From the NCBI GenBank assembly GCA_021018995.1, contig CM037586.1, positions 149,586,060 to 149,650,059 on the forward strand: a DNA stretch of 64,000 nucleotides. Direction: 5' to 3'. The DNA comes from Chloranthus sessilifolius. Its lineage: Eukaryota > Streptophyta > Magnoliopsida > Chloranthales > Chloranthaceae. The position numbers were made by a program, and so were the translations under genes. Positions 11,176 through 22,622 of this stretch are shown here, one piece after another (position 1 is the first letter of the stretch; each line of letters opens with the position of its first letter). The notes under the pieces were generated by a model, which had not been told where the DNA came from, did no database searches, and saw only the letters and a program-made list of their open reading frames with translations.

Positions 11176-12489
11176 TTTAGAGCAAAAATCGGGTATTTAA
11201 TGTGCACGTTTGGGAAGAAGAGTTAAACTACTTTATTTTTCATATCTTTGTAAAATTTTATAGATTATTTTTATATATAGATTTTTGTAACAATAATAAC
11301 TTGTGTAATTATCGTTGTATCAATTTATCCAAATTGTCTAACAATTCTTTATAAACATCATAAAAAGACTTGTATTTGATCTTCAGATTTCACAATGCCC
11401 GCTGACTTAAGTTATCGGCCGATGACTTAAGTCATCGTCCGATGACTTAAGTCATCGTCCGATGACTAATGTTAGCGGCCGATGATTTATTTTAGCGGCT
11501 GATGACTTATCATCGGCCAATGACTTAAGTCATCGGCCGCTAAAATAAGTCATCGCCCGATGACTTATGTCATCGGCCGATAGATGATTAATGGTCACCT
11601 TGTGACATGGCCGCTATTAAGTCATCGGCAGCTGATTGTTCGCTAAAAATTAGCTTATGATACTAAGGCCATATTCTCAAAAGTCTATTTGGATGATGAA
11701 TGATGAATAATGGTCTCCTTCATCTGATCCAAAACAGCTTATTTTGAATCGTGAAATATGGCCCAAAGAAATCTGTCAAGTAATATAAGTTAATTTCACG
11801 TGGGTTTATTAACTATACTGTCCACTTGTGCTCCATGTGGCACTCAAATTCTAATAAATTTACACGAGCGACGATTATGACCGTATTTATTACAATTTTT
11901 ACATCGCAGTGCTCATACCATATATGGTATTTTACTCACCAAATTTATCACATGACAAGAGGAATCATTAAACAGACGAAACCAAAATCAAAGCTACATC
12001 TGGGAGAAAAATTGAAATTTTGGCATTAACCACATTCATGTGGCACCTGATTTCATGTGTCGTAATGAACATGGTTTTATTTCTATTCCATGCGGCACCT
12101 GATGAGGAGTATTTCAAAATCATCATGGATTCTCAACTGAAAAATAGACCATTCACATACAACAGATAGAATTTTATTTAAAATTTATATATGCCAAATT
12201 GAACTACTCCTTATCATTATTTAAGACAAAATGTAAATGAGAATAAGAGAATTGCACTTTAAGATTTACATACTCCATAGAGAACTACAATATCAGGAAC
12301 AAAGTGTTCAATTGAAATAAAATATGTAATACCTCAAACATCATAACTATCACAATCATTAAACATCGATTATTGATATATAATAGCTAATTTGTCATAA
12401 ATAGGCATGCTTTATTTGAGATTAATTCAAGTAAATATAAAAATAAAATGTAGTACATAAACTATGATCTTGTGAATTTATATTTTACC
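11176..12489. other. Non-coding stretch between the ULP1 gene and the accessory ORF, with palindrome array 3
   Basis: Positions 11402-11635 hold the longest palindrome array of the MULE, with units such as AAGTCATCGGCCGATGACTT, TTAGCGGCCGATGA and CATCGCCCGATGA. From about 11760 the composition changes. Three variants of CCATGTGGCACCTGAT follow (about 11833, 12038 and 12088), and a 16-bp word GTGCTCCATGTGGCAC is shared with the Tekay LTR at about 21310. The border between MULE sequence and retroelement sequence probably lies near 11650-11770, but no LTR end was found. Confidence 0.5.
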
Positions 12490-13840
12490 AGGCTGAGGAT
12501 CTGTTTGCTGTTGGCCCGCTGAGGATGTACCAACTTCCTGTTGTTGTTGTTGGAAGTCTTGCTGGAACTCCGGGACCAATTACGCTGCGTTGCAGGTATA
12601 TTGGGAGACATAATTGCGTGCCCGCCCAATGTAAGGGGTTGAAGTCGTGGGGAAGGTATGCTCCATCATTATATTGGTTGCTTCTTCTATGTAGTCGATC
12701 CGTTGATGAAGCATGTAGTGGTTTCGATACAAGTTATCAAACTGCATGAGGGTCTGCTCATGGTTTTCACGCATGTGCTGCATGAGATCAGCAGTGGTAT
12801 AGGTCCCTTGAGCTGGAGGAACCGAGTTGGGTTGGATTTCAGGTTGAGGAGGAATAGGGACCTCTTGGGTGGGGACGGAGGGTATTTCTTGTTGAGCTTG
12901 GGGAGGACGGCGAATTTGTTTGGCTTGGCGGTTACTTACCGCATGAAATGAACGTTGGTACATGTTACGCCAAATGGCAGGGCTAAAGACCCGCATGTTA
13001 TCAGTGCGGACCTCTTCGCCAACCAGGATTTGATAGGGGACGAGATTGACACTATCAAAGTGTCCTTCCCACATGCGAGAGATCAATCTAGGGTAGGGGC
13101 AGAAGGGCATGGGAGGTGAAGCATTGCTTTGTAAATGCTTATTGGCATATTTAATGCCTTCCCAAACGATCCTAAGGCCGCTTACCCATCGTCCTTCATG
13201 GACGGCAAAGAGAGCTTGCAAGAGAGCATCTCGGTGCTCTCTTTTATGCTGCATGGGGTATAAATTGTATCTAAATACATAATCCAAAAACCACATCCTC
13301 TGTGGTAATTGGCTGCGCCGAACGGCAAGGCTATGGTTAGACGCGGTCTGACCATTAGTCATTTTAGAGGTGATGTGGTGAAATTTCACATCCCTCTGCC
13401 GGGGTATTTGTAGTCCAGAAGTGACATCATAGTCAGGACTACAGTCCATCGCTTGGGCTATGTATGTGCAGGATATTAAAATAAAATTTACGACCATCAA
13501 TTTCGGTCTGTAATTGACCGACAGTAGGGGAGACGACCAGATTTTGGTAAAATAACCGGACTAAACGAGGGTAAAATTGATTATAGAACGACTGATACAA
13601 GGCGCTTAACTGCGCCTGGTCTATGTAGCGAATAGACCATGCGGTGTGGTCATTCGGGGTCAAAAGTTTATCATCCACGATCCATTCCGATTCCATTGCT
13701 TTCGCAGCCCACCACGAAATGGGCTGTTCTGGCACTTCGGGTGGATCGATTGGCTCGCATAAGGAAGAAGAAGGGCCTTTGCCCTTTTCTTGAGCCGAAG
13801 ATTTTGGGGCTTTAGACACTCCCGTTTTTCTAGGAGGCAT
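12490..13840 (-). pseudogene. Post-pol accessory ORF, 'putative plant transposon protein' (PF20167 / Athila ORF1-like)
   Basis: The minus-strand ORF starts at 13840 (MPPRKTGVSKAPK). It changes frame near 13465 and runs to a stop at 12580, with further open codons to about 12490 before a donor-like GGTAAAA. It has a Lys/Ser/Pro-rich head, an 'FYPRLVRLFYQNLV' motif, 'TEIDGRKFYFN', 'REHRDALLQALF', a 'PFCPYPRLISRMWEG' segment, a Pro/Gln-rich linker and a coiled coil ('HENHEQTLMQFDNLYRNHY'-like). The order matches the plant transposon protein family listed as PF20167 and, more distantly, the Athila ORF1 family. It sits downstream of the Tekay pol on the same strand, about 940 bp after the pol stop. 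It could instead belong to a separate non-autonomous retroelement or be a third MULE gene. Function unknown. Confidence 0.6.
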
Positions 13841-14079
13841 TGTGCAATCTAAAAGATAAGAAAAACAAGAGGAGTGAGTTCTGATTGTTTTACCTCCCAA
13901 AGCTTCAAAAAATTAGTCTGAAATGAGAGTAAAATCAGCAAATAGAGTGATTCTTTGAGTAGATCATGAACATGCAATGGCTGTGGATCGGATTGGGAGG
14001 TATACATGTACAGATACGAGCGTAGGAGGTTGAAGAAAACAACAATAGGCAATTTCTATAACAGAAAACCGAACTGGAA

Positions 14080-14196
14080 ATATACTAGAATGGGTTTCGG
14101 ACCCACCATATTCCAACAGAGTTGTCGCGGCAACACTTTAAGCTTGTCGCGGCAAGTGACTTGCCGCGGCAACACTGAGTCCTTGCCGCGGCAAGG
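14080..14196 (-). promoter_or_regulatory. Promoter-like block: four TTGCCGCGGCAA palindromes and a TATA-like box
   Basis: Four copies of TTGYCGCGGCAA (cores at about 14122, 14144, 14161 and 14183) are followed on the minus strand by TAGTATATTTCC at about 14083, then a leader of about 240 bp to the ATG at 13840. The perfect palindrome TTGCCGCGGCAA also occurs inside the Tekay 5' LTR (21487-21498), with half copies at 21511-21540. Placement suggests a separate promoter for the accessory ORF; this is inference. Confidence 0.45.
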
Positions 14197-14780
14197 TGGT
14201 CCAGATGGTGAGTGGCCCAGATTTCGGGGCTCCCGATATGTGGTGTGAGATATTTTTGTACTTGGGTGTTCTTAACAGTTAGGGGGTCTGTAGAAAAATA
14301 TAGATTGGTATTTTTGATGTATTTTGCTATGTTAAAAATTTTCTTTCGATGGAATTTGATCCATTTTTGCAACATTGTGTATATAAATATTATATTTGGC
14401 CATCAATGGCCCTTGGATTAGTCACCAAGGACAGGTGTTAAGAGGCTGAGATATAGCCTTGTTGAGGTGTTGTTGTTTTTAAAATTTTGAAAACTGTTTA
14501 TTTAGTTATAATGTCATTTAACTTGCATATTCTTAAAACTTTAATATTACCAAATTTTATACTAGTATTATATTTAAGTGATAACTAAAAGCATTTTATT
14601 TTAATTCATTGCGATCAAGGTCCATAGAACTCATTAAGATTTATAACATTAATTGACCAAGGTCCAGCATGTTCTTGTCTATAGGTGCAGAGTGTATTTA
14701 TAATAATATTTAAAATCTAAGCAAGTACAATTTAATTGACCAAATGTAACTATAAGGTACAGAGATATACAGTACGTACC
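14197..14780. other. Non-coding stretch between pol stop and accessory ORF promoter
   Basis: AT-rich. No polypurine tract and no copy of the LTR start (TGTAACGATCC on the minus strand) could be found here, where the 3' LTR of the Tekay element would be expected. Confidence 0.5.
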
Positions 14781-17700
14781 TTATGTAAATAATCGAGGGT
14801 ACTGAGTATGAATATCAGCTTCGCGCTCCCAAGTAGCTTCATGCGACCCATGATTCTTTCATTGGATCAAAACGAGCAAAATTCGCTTTGTTATCAGAAT
14901 TTGATCTCTGCGGTCTAAAATCTGACCTGGTTCTTCGGTCACCGTTAGATCTTCCTGGATACCCAATGGTTGATAATCCAGCACATGCGTCGGATCACTG
15001 ACATACTTTCTCAGCATGGATACGTGAAATACGTCATGAATGCTTGCCAGGTGCGAAGGTAACGCGAGTCGATACGCTACTTCTCCTACTCTGCCTAGTA
15101 CAGGGAATGGTTCAACATAACGAGGACTCAGCTTACCTCGTTTTCTGAACTGCATCACGCCATTAGTCGGAGAGATTTTTATAAAGACGTGCTCGCCAAT
15201 CTGTATATCATTTCATCAGACTCCTACTATATAGTTTGAAGCAATTGATAAAAGGTTTATCAGGATCAAATATTACCTGAAAATCAACACTGGTTCTTTT
15301 GAGATCAGCGTAACTCTTTTGTCGACTTTGAGCACTCTTCAATCATTCCTGAATAACGTGAACAACTGCGTTGGTGCTTTCTATCAGATCAGGGCCTAAA
15401 ATCAACCGCTCTCCAGCTTCTTCCCAGTTAATTGGAGATTTACATCAGCGTCCATACAGTGCCTCGAATGGTGCCATACCGATGCTTGACTGGAAACTAT
15501 TATTATATGCGAATTCGATCAGGGGTAAGTGTTTATCCCATGATCCTTAAAAATCGAGCATACAGGCCCTTAACATGTCTTCAATCACTTGATTAACCCT
15601 CTCCGTCTGCTCGTCGGTTTGAGGATGAAATGTTGTACTGAAGTCTAACTTGGAACCCATACCTTCTTGAAAAGTTTGCCAAAATCGAGAAGTATATAAA
15701 GGATCTCGATCCGACACAACGCTTACGGGTATCCCATGTAGTCGTACAATCTCTCAGATAGAGTTCGGCTAATTTCGATGCTGTATATTGTGTACTATAG
15801 GGTAAGAAATGTGCCGATTTGGTGAGACGATCAACAATCACCCAATTAGCGTTGTAACCTTTCTGAGTACGGGGCAAACCGAGAATGAAATCCATGGAAA
15901 TATTTTCCCATTTCCACTCTGGAATCGGCAATGGTTGTAGCAAACCAGCAAGATGTTTGTGCTCGACCTTTACTTGTTGACAGGTCAAACACTTTGCAAC
16001 ATATTTCGCAACATCACGTTTTAAACCGTTCCGCCAAAATGTTTTCTTTAGATCCTGATACATCTTTGTGCTACTAGGATGAATAACACATGCAGACTTG
16101 TGAGCTTCTTCGAGGATTTCCTGACGTAAGGCATGATCATCAGGTACGCATACTCGTCCTCAAAATAATAAAGATCCATCATCTTTGATCGAGAATTCTG
16201 GTCGTAGCCCGCTTTGTACTCCTTGTCGGATGGAAATAAGCTCTACATCTTGCATCTGGAGCTCTCTAATCCTATCAAAAAGTGGAGCTCGGATCATCAC
16301 TGTAGCAAGTAAATCTCCATTTGATTTTGCTCGAAGAGTGGCACTCGATGATACAATATCATTGAGTAGTTTCCATCTTTGTAGTCTTGTCACAAGATGA
16401 GATAGCTGAGCAGAGGATTTGAGGCTAAGTGCATCAGCTACAACATTGGCTTTACCGGGATGGTACTTAATAGAACAATCATAGTCTTTCAATAATTCCA
16501 TCCACCTTCTCTATCTTAAATTTAACTCTTTCTGAGTGAAGAGATATTTAAGACTCTTGTGATCGGTGAAGATTTCGAAGGTTTCACCATATAGATAGTG
16601 TCTCCAGATTTTTAACGCGAAGATGGCCGCTGTTAATTCCAGTTCATGAGTGGGATAGTTCTTCTCGTGATCATTCAACTGACGAGAACCATATGCAATT
16701 ACACGTTCCCATTAGTTCAACACACATCCTAACCCACTATATGAGGCATCACTGAAGACAACATAACCACCACTGCCATATGGTAATGCTAGAACAGGTG
16801 TAGAAGTGAGTCTCTTTTTCAATTCTTGGAAACCCTGTTCACATGTCTTAGTCCACTCGAATTTAACATTCTTTCGAGTGAGCTGTGTGAGTGGTCCAGC
16901 AAGTCGTGAAAATCCTTCAACAAAGCGTCGATAATAACCTGCAAGACCTAGAAAACTTCGGATCTCGGTTACGGTCTGTGGCTGCTTCCACTATACTACA
17001 GCTTCAATCATTGCAGGATCGACTGTGATACTTGCTTCAGAGATAATACGCCCTAGAAAACTGATTTGATTCAACCAGAAGTCATATTTACTGAATTTAG
17101 CATACAACTGTGAATCTCTTAGTGTTTGTAATGCCAGACGTAGATGATCTTCATGCTCTGTCTTTGTCTTGGAATAAATAAGTATATCGTCGATGAATAC
17201 TATGATATACAAATCAAGATAGGGTTTAAAGACTCTATTCATCAGGTCCATAAATACAACAGGTGCATTAGTCAAATCAAAGGGCATGACGAGAAATTCG
17301 TAGTGACCGTAACGTGTTCGAAAAGCTGTCTTTGAAATATCTTCAGCTTTAACCTTCATCTGGTGATAACCTGACCGTAGATCAATCTTTGAAAAGAATC
17401 GCGCTCCTTGTAGCTGATCAAAGAGATCGTCGATTCAAGGAAGCGGATATCTATTCTTGATCGTAAATTTATTGAGTTGGCGATAATCAATGCAGAGATG
17501 CATTGAAACGTCCTTTTTTACGAACAACACCGGTGCGCCCCACGGAGACACACTCGGTCTGATAAAGCCTTTATCAAGAAGCTCTTGTAATTGCTCCTTG
17601 AGCTCCTTCAATTCTGTCGGCGCCATTCTATATGGTGCTTTTGATACTAGGTCGGTACCTGGAGCTAACTCAATTGCGAATTTAACTTCTCTGTCAGGTG

Positions 17701-19791
17701 GTAGTCCTGGCAGCTCGTTAGGAAACACGTCAGGATATTCACAAGCAATAGGTACATTTGAAAGTGAAATTTCCTTCACTTTTTTTTAATCACTTTGTAT
17801 TAATGCAATATACCTTTGAGCACCTTTATCAAGCAATTGCCGTGCTTGAATTGCGGATATCAACGAAAGATTAGCTGACGGTACGCCATAAAATTTAGTC
17901 GATACCTTCTTTTGTGGGCGAAAGGAGACAATCTTCTTATGACAGTCAACGTTCACATGGTGAGTGAACAACCAATCCATGCCAAGGATCACGTCGTATC
18001 CTTGCATTGGTAACAAGATCAAATCAGCTACTGCTTCATATCCCCAGTAATCCTTGATGGAAACGATAATCGACCGGTATACTTTGTCAGTCGTGATAAA
18101 TTGTCCAGTCGGAAGTGTAACATCGAGGATAAAGTTGAGAGTTTCTGGAATACCTCCTAACTTCTTTAACTTTTCAGCAAACTGGGGTGTAACAAACGAG
18201 TGTGCAGATCTGGGATCTATCAAGACTCGTGTGTCGTAATACAAATAACCATCTTTTGGGTATAATTGTAAGATACCTAAGGTATACAAACTAGTGTTAG
18301 CTAAATTACGTATAAGTATCAAATAATATAATAATATGTTACATGAGGAATTGAGGATGTAATATTCCTAATTTTACGATATACACCTTCTTTATCTAAA
18401 ATGTTACTTAATTGTAAATTTGACTATAAATATTACTGGACATTCATACCTTGAATGATGTCGTGGCTAGTTTTCGCATCTTTTACAGTAACAGCATAAG
18501 CTTGGCCTTGTACCGTAGGCCGTGCCGATCGTAACATTGGTCCTACCTTTTTTGCTATTCCTCCCATTTTCGGGCATTCTCTGATCCGATGTCCCATCTT
18601 GCCACATCAAAAACACGCACCAGAAGCTTTAGGACATTCATCGGTTTTGTGTGCCTTCCCGCATTTCCCAAAAATTTCTTTGGGGGCAACTGATGAAGCT
18701 GCATAAGATCCCGTACGAGAACCTGTCGGTCGTGCTTGAGAAAACCCAGATGTACTGCGGGCTACTGAAAAAGATGGATTCTGAACACGTGGAATCCTTG
18801 GTGGTAAGGAGAACATCGACGGATTATAAGGCTGTACAGACGCTCCTGCAACTGGTTGAAAAGTGGTCTGTCCTTGGGATCGTGGTCGCTTATTAATTTG
18901 GCCCGCACTATAGGACTGTGGTGGAGCTTTTCTGGCCTTCTGCTTTTCATCTCTCCTTTTGAACATGGTGTTCACATCAGTTTCCGCTATCAAGGCTAAT
19001 TTCATTACATGGGCATAAGTCGTTGCTTGAAACAACGAAATGTGCTCTTTGATCAAAGGTTTCAAACCTCCCTCAAACTGTTGGGTTTTCATCAGCTAGG
19101 TGGCTACTAACAACGGTGCAAAGCGAGAAAGACGTGTGAATTATGATTCATATTCCCTCACCGTCATCTGGCCTTGTACCAAGGTTGCAAATTGTACCTC
19201 GAGCTTATACCGCTCAGGCGCTGAGAAATATTTTTCATTAAAGGCCTCAGTGAATTCTACCCATGTCCATGGTACTCCTTGCATTCTTGTTCTTTCGATA
19301 GACTACCACCATGGCTCTGCCTCACTCTTCAGTTTGTACGCTGCCCAACTCACTTTTTCCTCTTCGGTGCAAGTGATTCGTTGCAGCACTTTCTCGATCT
19401 GTGTTAACCACTTCTCAGCCTCCATTGGGTCATGCTGACTATAGAAACATGGTGGTCGAAGTCGAATAAAGTCCGTAAAACCCTCGGGACGTCGAACAAC
19501 AAGCATGGCCATAGTGTTGACCATGGTCTCCATTAATTGCGGATGGTGTCCCATATTTTGTTCAGCACCACGAACACTTCCCATCGGTGGAGTATTTATA
19601 ACTGGCGGCGTTTGCTCTAGTGGAGTATACTCTACAACATTCTCCATTGTCGTCCGACTTTCAGCCAGATGGACATTCTCACCACTTCCAGAAGCAACGT
19701 CATGCTCGTATCAGTCTATCGGAATAGTATTCAGTCCAATACGATGAGGCAACGGTAGTCTACCTCTGCCTCGTCCACGACACGGAGGCAT
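14781..19791 (-). pseudogene. Tekay gag-pol polyprotein, with stops and an intron
   Basis: Start ATG at 19791 (MPPCRGRGRGR). Retrotransposon Gag domain about 19440-19060, CCHC knuckle about 18615-18560 ('CGKMGHRIREC' after a stop), intron 18449-18277, aspartic protease about 18230 ('LIDPRSAHSFV', a Gly-to-Arg change in the usual D-x-G), RT 17780-16990 with 'FIDDILIY', RNase H with '[11 protein letters not shown]', integrase with an H-H zinc half, 'CLTCQQ', 'SMDFILGL' and 'HPQTDEQTERV', and a chromodomain ('EATWERE') ending at TAA 14783-14781. The element copies itself through RNA; the chromodomain of such integrases directs insertion to heterochromatin. At least ten in-frame stops are scattered through it, several at codons one transition away from Trp, Gln or Arg. 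The copy is inactive. Confidence 0.85.
18277..18449 (-). other. Putative GT-AG intron between Gag and protease
   Basis: On the minus strand the Gag frame reaches CAA G|GTATGAATG (GT at 18449-18448). The acceptor is TACCTTAG|GTATC (AG at 18278-18277). Joining the flanks keeps the frame exactly into the protease. The 173 bp between are AT-rich and contain stops. Without splicing, the frame ends at TAA six codons past the donor. No branch-point assay is possible here. The frame agreement and sharp composition change are the evidence. Confidence 0.65.
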
Positions 19792-19920
19792 CTTAACCTA
19801 TTCAGATAAAAACTTGATCAAACATACAACTCGATCTAATTCCTACCTCTATCCTATTACTAGATATTTTACCATATTTGTATATGTTGGAGTTTCGTCT
19901 CAAATGACTTAATGCCGGGA

Positions 19921-19932
19921 GCTCTGATACCA
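19921..19932 (-). other. Primer-binding site for initiator tRNA-Met
   Basis: On the minus strand TGGTATCAGAGC stands two bases after the LTR end. It is complementary to the 3' end of plant initiator tRNA-Met, the usual primer of Ty3/gypsy elements. It fixes the inner edge of the LTR and the direction of the element. Confidence 0.85.
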
Positions 19933-20276
19933 CCTGTGACAGCCTGACGTATCCAGTTTCTCAACTAGGCAAGGTCGCGCCATCGGATCACCTGATATGA
20001 TCCTTTCATCAAGGGGTTCCTTATTTTACATCAAAGTATCGCAGAATGCGAAAGCAATGTATTTTAAACTTTGACAATTAACTCATATGAAAAATAAACT
20101 GATCAAACTAAAGATATGCGATAAACATAAAGCAAAAGGTTTGATGTATAGCTTTTCACCGATGACGGCTACCCGTCATCTAAACAGTTAAAAGAAACCT
20201 ATACATCCAAACAACATCCCACAGAAATTTGAAACCAACATATATCATTATACAAATCAGAAATTATCTTTTTCCT

Positions 20277-20301
20277 TCTCTCTCTCTCTCTCTCTCTCTC
20301 C
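20277..20301. repeat. (CT)n microsatellite
   Basis: About 12 uninterrupted CT units inside the Tekay LTR. Confidence 0.9.
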
Positions 20302-20344
20302 CAATGCCCCATTTTATCCCCTGAATCCCAAGCTACAAACCTAA

Positions 20345-20505
20345 CTACGGGAAGAACTCCTCTGGGAAGTCGTCCTCCTCCTCGTCGTTGTCGTCTCCCT
20401 CCTCCTCCTCTTCAGGCACGTATGTAGGGTCACCCGCGTGCTCAGGGTCAGGCTCTACAGCTAAGACAATTAAGTCGAGGAATGAGCTGTCATCCAAAGC
20501 TCAGT
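20345..20505 (-). other. Acidic open stretch inside the Tekay LTR
   Basis: A minus-strand frame of about 50 codons ends in 'EEEEEGDDNDEEEDDFPEEF' plus two residues and a stop. It has no ATG and is preceded by TCTACTGAG, which could be a splice acceptor. A comparable minus-strand stretch ending in 'DESVNSAYFYEP' stands about the same distance from the end of the LTR-like sequence at 40407. It may be the last exon of an accessory protein or mere composition. Confidence 0.35.
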
Positions 20506-20681
20506 AGAGAATATCACATTGTTATTTTATATTGACAGTGCATCACTTTTTCATAGAGATGTATAAATAAAATAGAAACATGAATAACATGCTGAAATGC
20601 TATATTTATACATGATGTAACATGTATGAGAAGCAGACTGAACTGAAAATACATGCTGGCGAAAACAGAGAATCAACAAGG

Positions 20682-20780
20682 TCAAGCTCCCGAGTTAGGG
20701 GGATCACTTGTCAAGCTCCCGAGTTAGCGGGATCACTTGGACTAGAATATTTCAAGCTCCCGAGTTAACGGGATCACTTG
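20682..20780. repeat. 29-bp direct repeat, 3 copies
   Basis: TCAAGCTCCCGAGTTAGSGG plus GATCACTTG at 20682-20710, 20711-20739 and 20752-20780. The copies differ at one or two positions. Inside the LTR, downstream of the palindrome cluster. Confidence 0.85.
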
Positions 20781-22622
20781 ATTTAAACAAGAATAATAAC
20801 GTATCAAGAACATTGAGCTGGACAAAATTCTGAGTACTGAATCACATAGAATTATCAGGGATATGCAATTTCTTGGATGGTTTTATGATGCAATATATAC
20901 TAAACTGTTATAACTGTAATAATCTTATTAACTTTCAAAACTGATTCATGCACATAAACTAGTAAGAAAATTTATTTCTGATTTTGGCAATGTGCACTAG
21001 ATATTGTTGATACTCACATTCATGTGTTGTTTCTCATTAGCTTAATGGCTAATCACACCTATTTATAGCATACTAAATCAGATGCATCAGTTCATGTAAC
21101 AAAGCAGATTTTTCTTCTATTATACTGATCATTGCGTACATATATACTCATCCATGCTTCTATGAACAACTCAGTGAAAAGGCTATACAATTATAAAATA
21201 TCAACATAAATTCTCTACCTGTGTGCGTCAAGTTTTACTAGTTTTGTCGTCGAGGCATGCTCAGGCATCCAGAGACCTCATGCAACTTTTATTTCTTCAT
21301 ACGAGTTTAAGTGCTCCATGTGGCACCAAGCTAGTACAATAGGTTTATTTTATTAATATTTTATAGTTAAGCCAATGGTTACCGCGGCATCAAGACCCAA
21401 GTCAAGTGCTTACCTGAACCCAAGTGGACCCAAGATCCGAATGCACAAGAGGTAGTCCAAACTGCAAAAAATCCAAAGCTGGGAGGTTGCCGCGGCAAGC
21501 CCTTGGTCACCTTGCCGCAACCTATAGTGTTGCCGCAAGCTTTATATTTGGTTCGACCTTCTTCTTGTTGTTGATATGTGGTTTCTTCCTTTTTGTTTCA
21601 TATTAATATAGTTTATTTGTATATATATATATCCATGTATAAATTCAGCAGATTTTAAATATATTTAAAACTCCAAATCTGCAATTTCCTGTACTCTATA
21701 ATTTCTGCAGAGCTACTATGTAGCTTTGAAGTGCAGCAATCTGCACTCGGCTTTAAGTATACATGTTGAATTTAAAATTTAAGTTCAACGTCGTCTCTAT
21801 GATGACCCGTTATTCTAAATGAAATTGATAGCATACCTGTTGGTGACTTTGTAGCATCGCCGAGTTTGAGAATGACAACGTGTTTTGTGTTTAAACTAAT
21901 AGATGCAAAGATACAAGATATAGATCTTGAAATTGTGGGATCATGAAGGTACTCTGGTCTTAGCTTGTAACAAAATTTATCAAAGATGGGCTAGAATCAA
22001 TCGGTGACCATAGTGTCTTTGGATTCATAGACCATATGTGCAGGTTTTCTTTCAAGGTTAGGCAAAGGAGAAAGATGATGGTCTGTTTTATCATTCCTAT
22101 AGCGATTTCCTGCACTTTGCGTGCATGCAAACATAACATGACTCATTGGAGTCGTGCTAATCAGCTAGCTGCAAAGCAGCTTATAAGCCTCTATGAGCTA
22201 CGGCAGTATATTAAGCCAGCATGACTTTGTAAGTGTATAAGCATAAACAACCAAAACAAGTAAGTTTTCTTTATATTTGTTTTACAGATAAAACAAAAGA
22301 GAGAGAAACCAATCACAGTTTATCTAATAGCCCCCCCTTCCTTTCCTTTGTTATTTTCCAAACGAATTTAGGCTATATGCCTGCTGTTTAGTTGAGGTGA
22401 TATTTTGGGCTGAGATACTATGTAGTCCTCACAGGGTTTTGGTCTTGCATAGGCCGATAAAACAAGAACAAGTATATACCACTGCTGGTATATATAAAAC
22501 TGATTATTGCTAGAGTGGATTAATATTTTAATTTAATATGGCTGTGTCTAGTTAAAGTCAAATTTCTCAGATTGAAGGTCTAACTTAGTAAGGTCCTTAG
22601 GGTTCAGGTGGGGATCGTTACA

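Larger units (their letters stand above)
14781..22622 (-). mobile_element. Ty3/gypsy chromovirus, Tekay/Del type, inserted in the MULE
   Basis: Read on the minus strand the order is LTR (22622-19935), primer-binding site, gag, protease, RT, RNase H, integrase, chromodomain. A chromodomain at the end of pol and a long LTR beginning TGTAACGATCC point to the Tekay/Del group. The right boundary is exact: the MULE transposase reading frame is cut at 22623 by the LTR end. The left boundary is not found: no second LTR copy lies between 11,200 and 14,780, so the element is 3'-truncated or its left part was replaced or rearranged. If the accessory ORF belongs to it, it extends to about 11,770. Confidence 0.8.
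19935..22622 (-). repeat. 5' LTR of the Tekay element (2,688 bp)
   Basis: On the plus strand it runs from TGTGACAGCC to GGATCGTTACA, so on the minus strand from TGTAACGATCC to GGCTGTCACA, with the expected TG...CA ends. The inner edge is set by the primer-binding site, the outer edge by the cut transposase frame. Contents: TTGCCGCGGCAA palindromes (21486-21540), a TATA-like AT run (21605-21640), a three-copy 29-bp repeat (20682-20780), a (CT)n tract (20277-20301) and an acidic open stretch (20505-20345). No opposite LTR is in the window for dating. Confidence 0.75.

Noticed and set aside
12525..12951. Two plus-strand frames in the accessory ORF region
   Set aside because: Antisense to the minus-strand PF20167-like ORF, which has the recognisable motifs.
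20682..20780. CRISPR-like repeat with spacers
   Set aside because: Only three 29-bp units, two of them adjacent, inside a plant LTR; no spacers of constant length and no cas genes.
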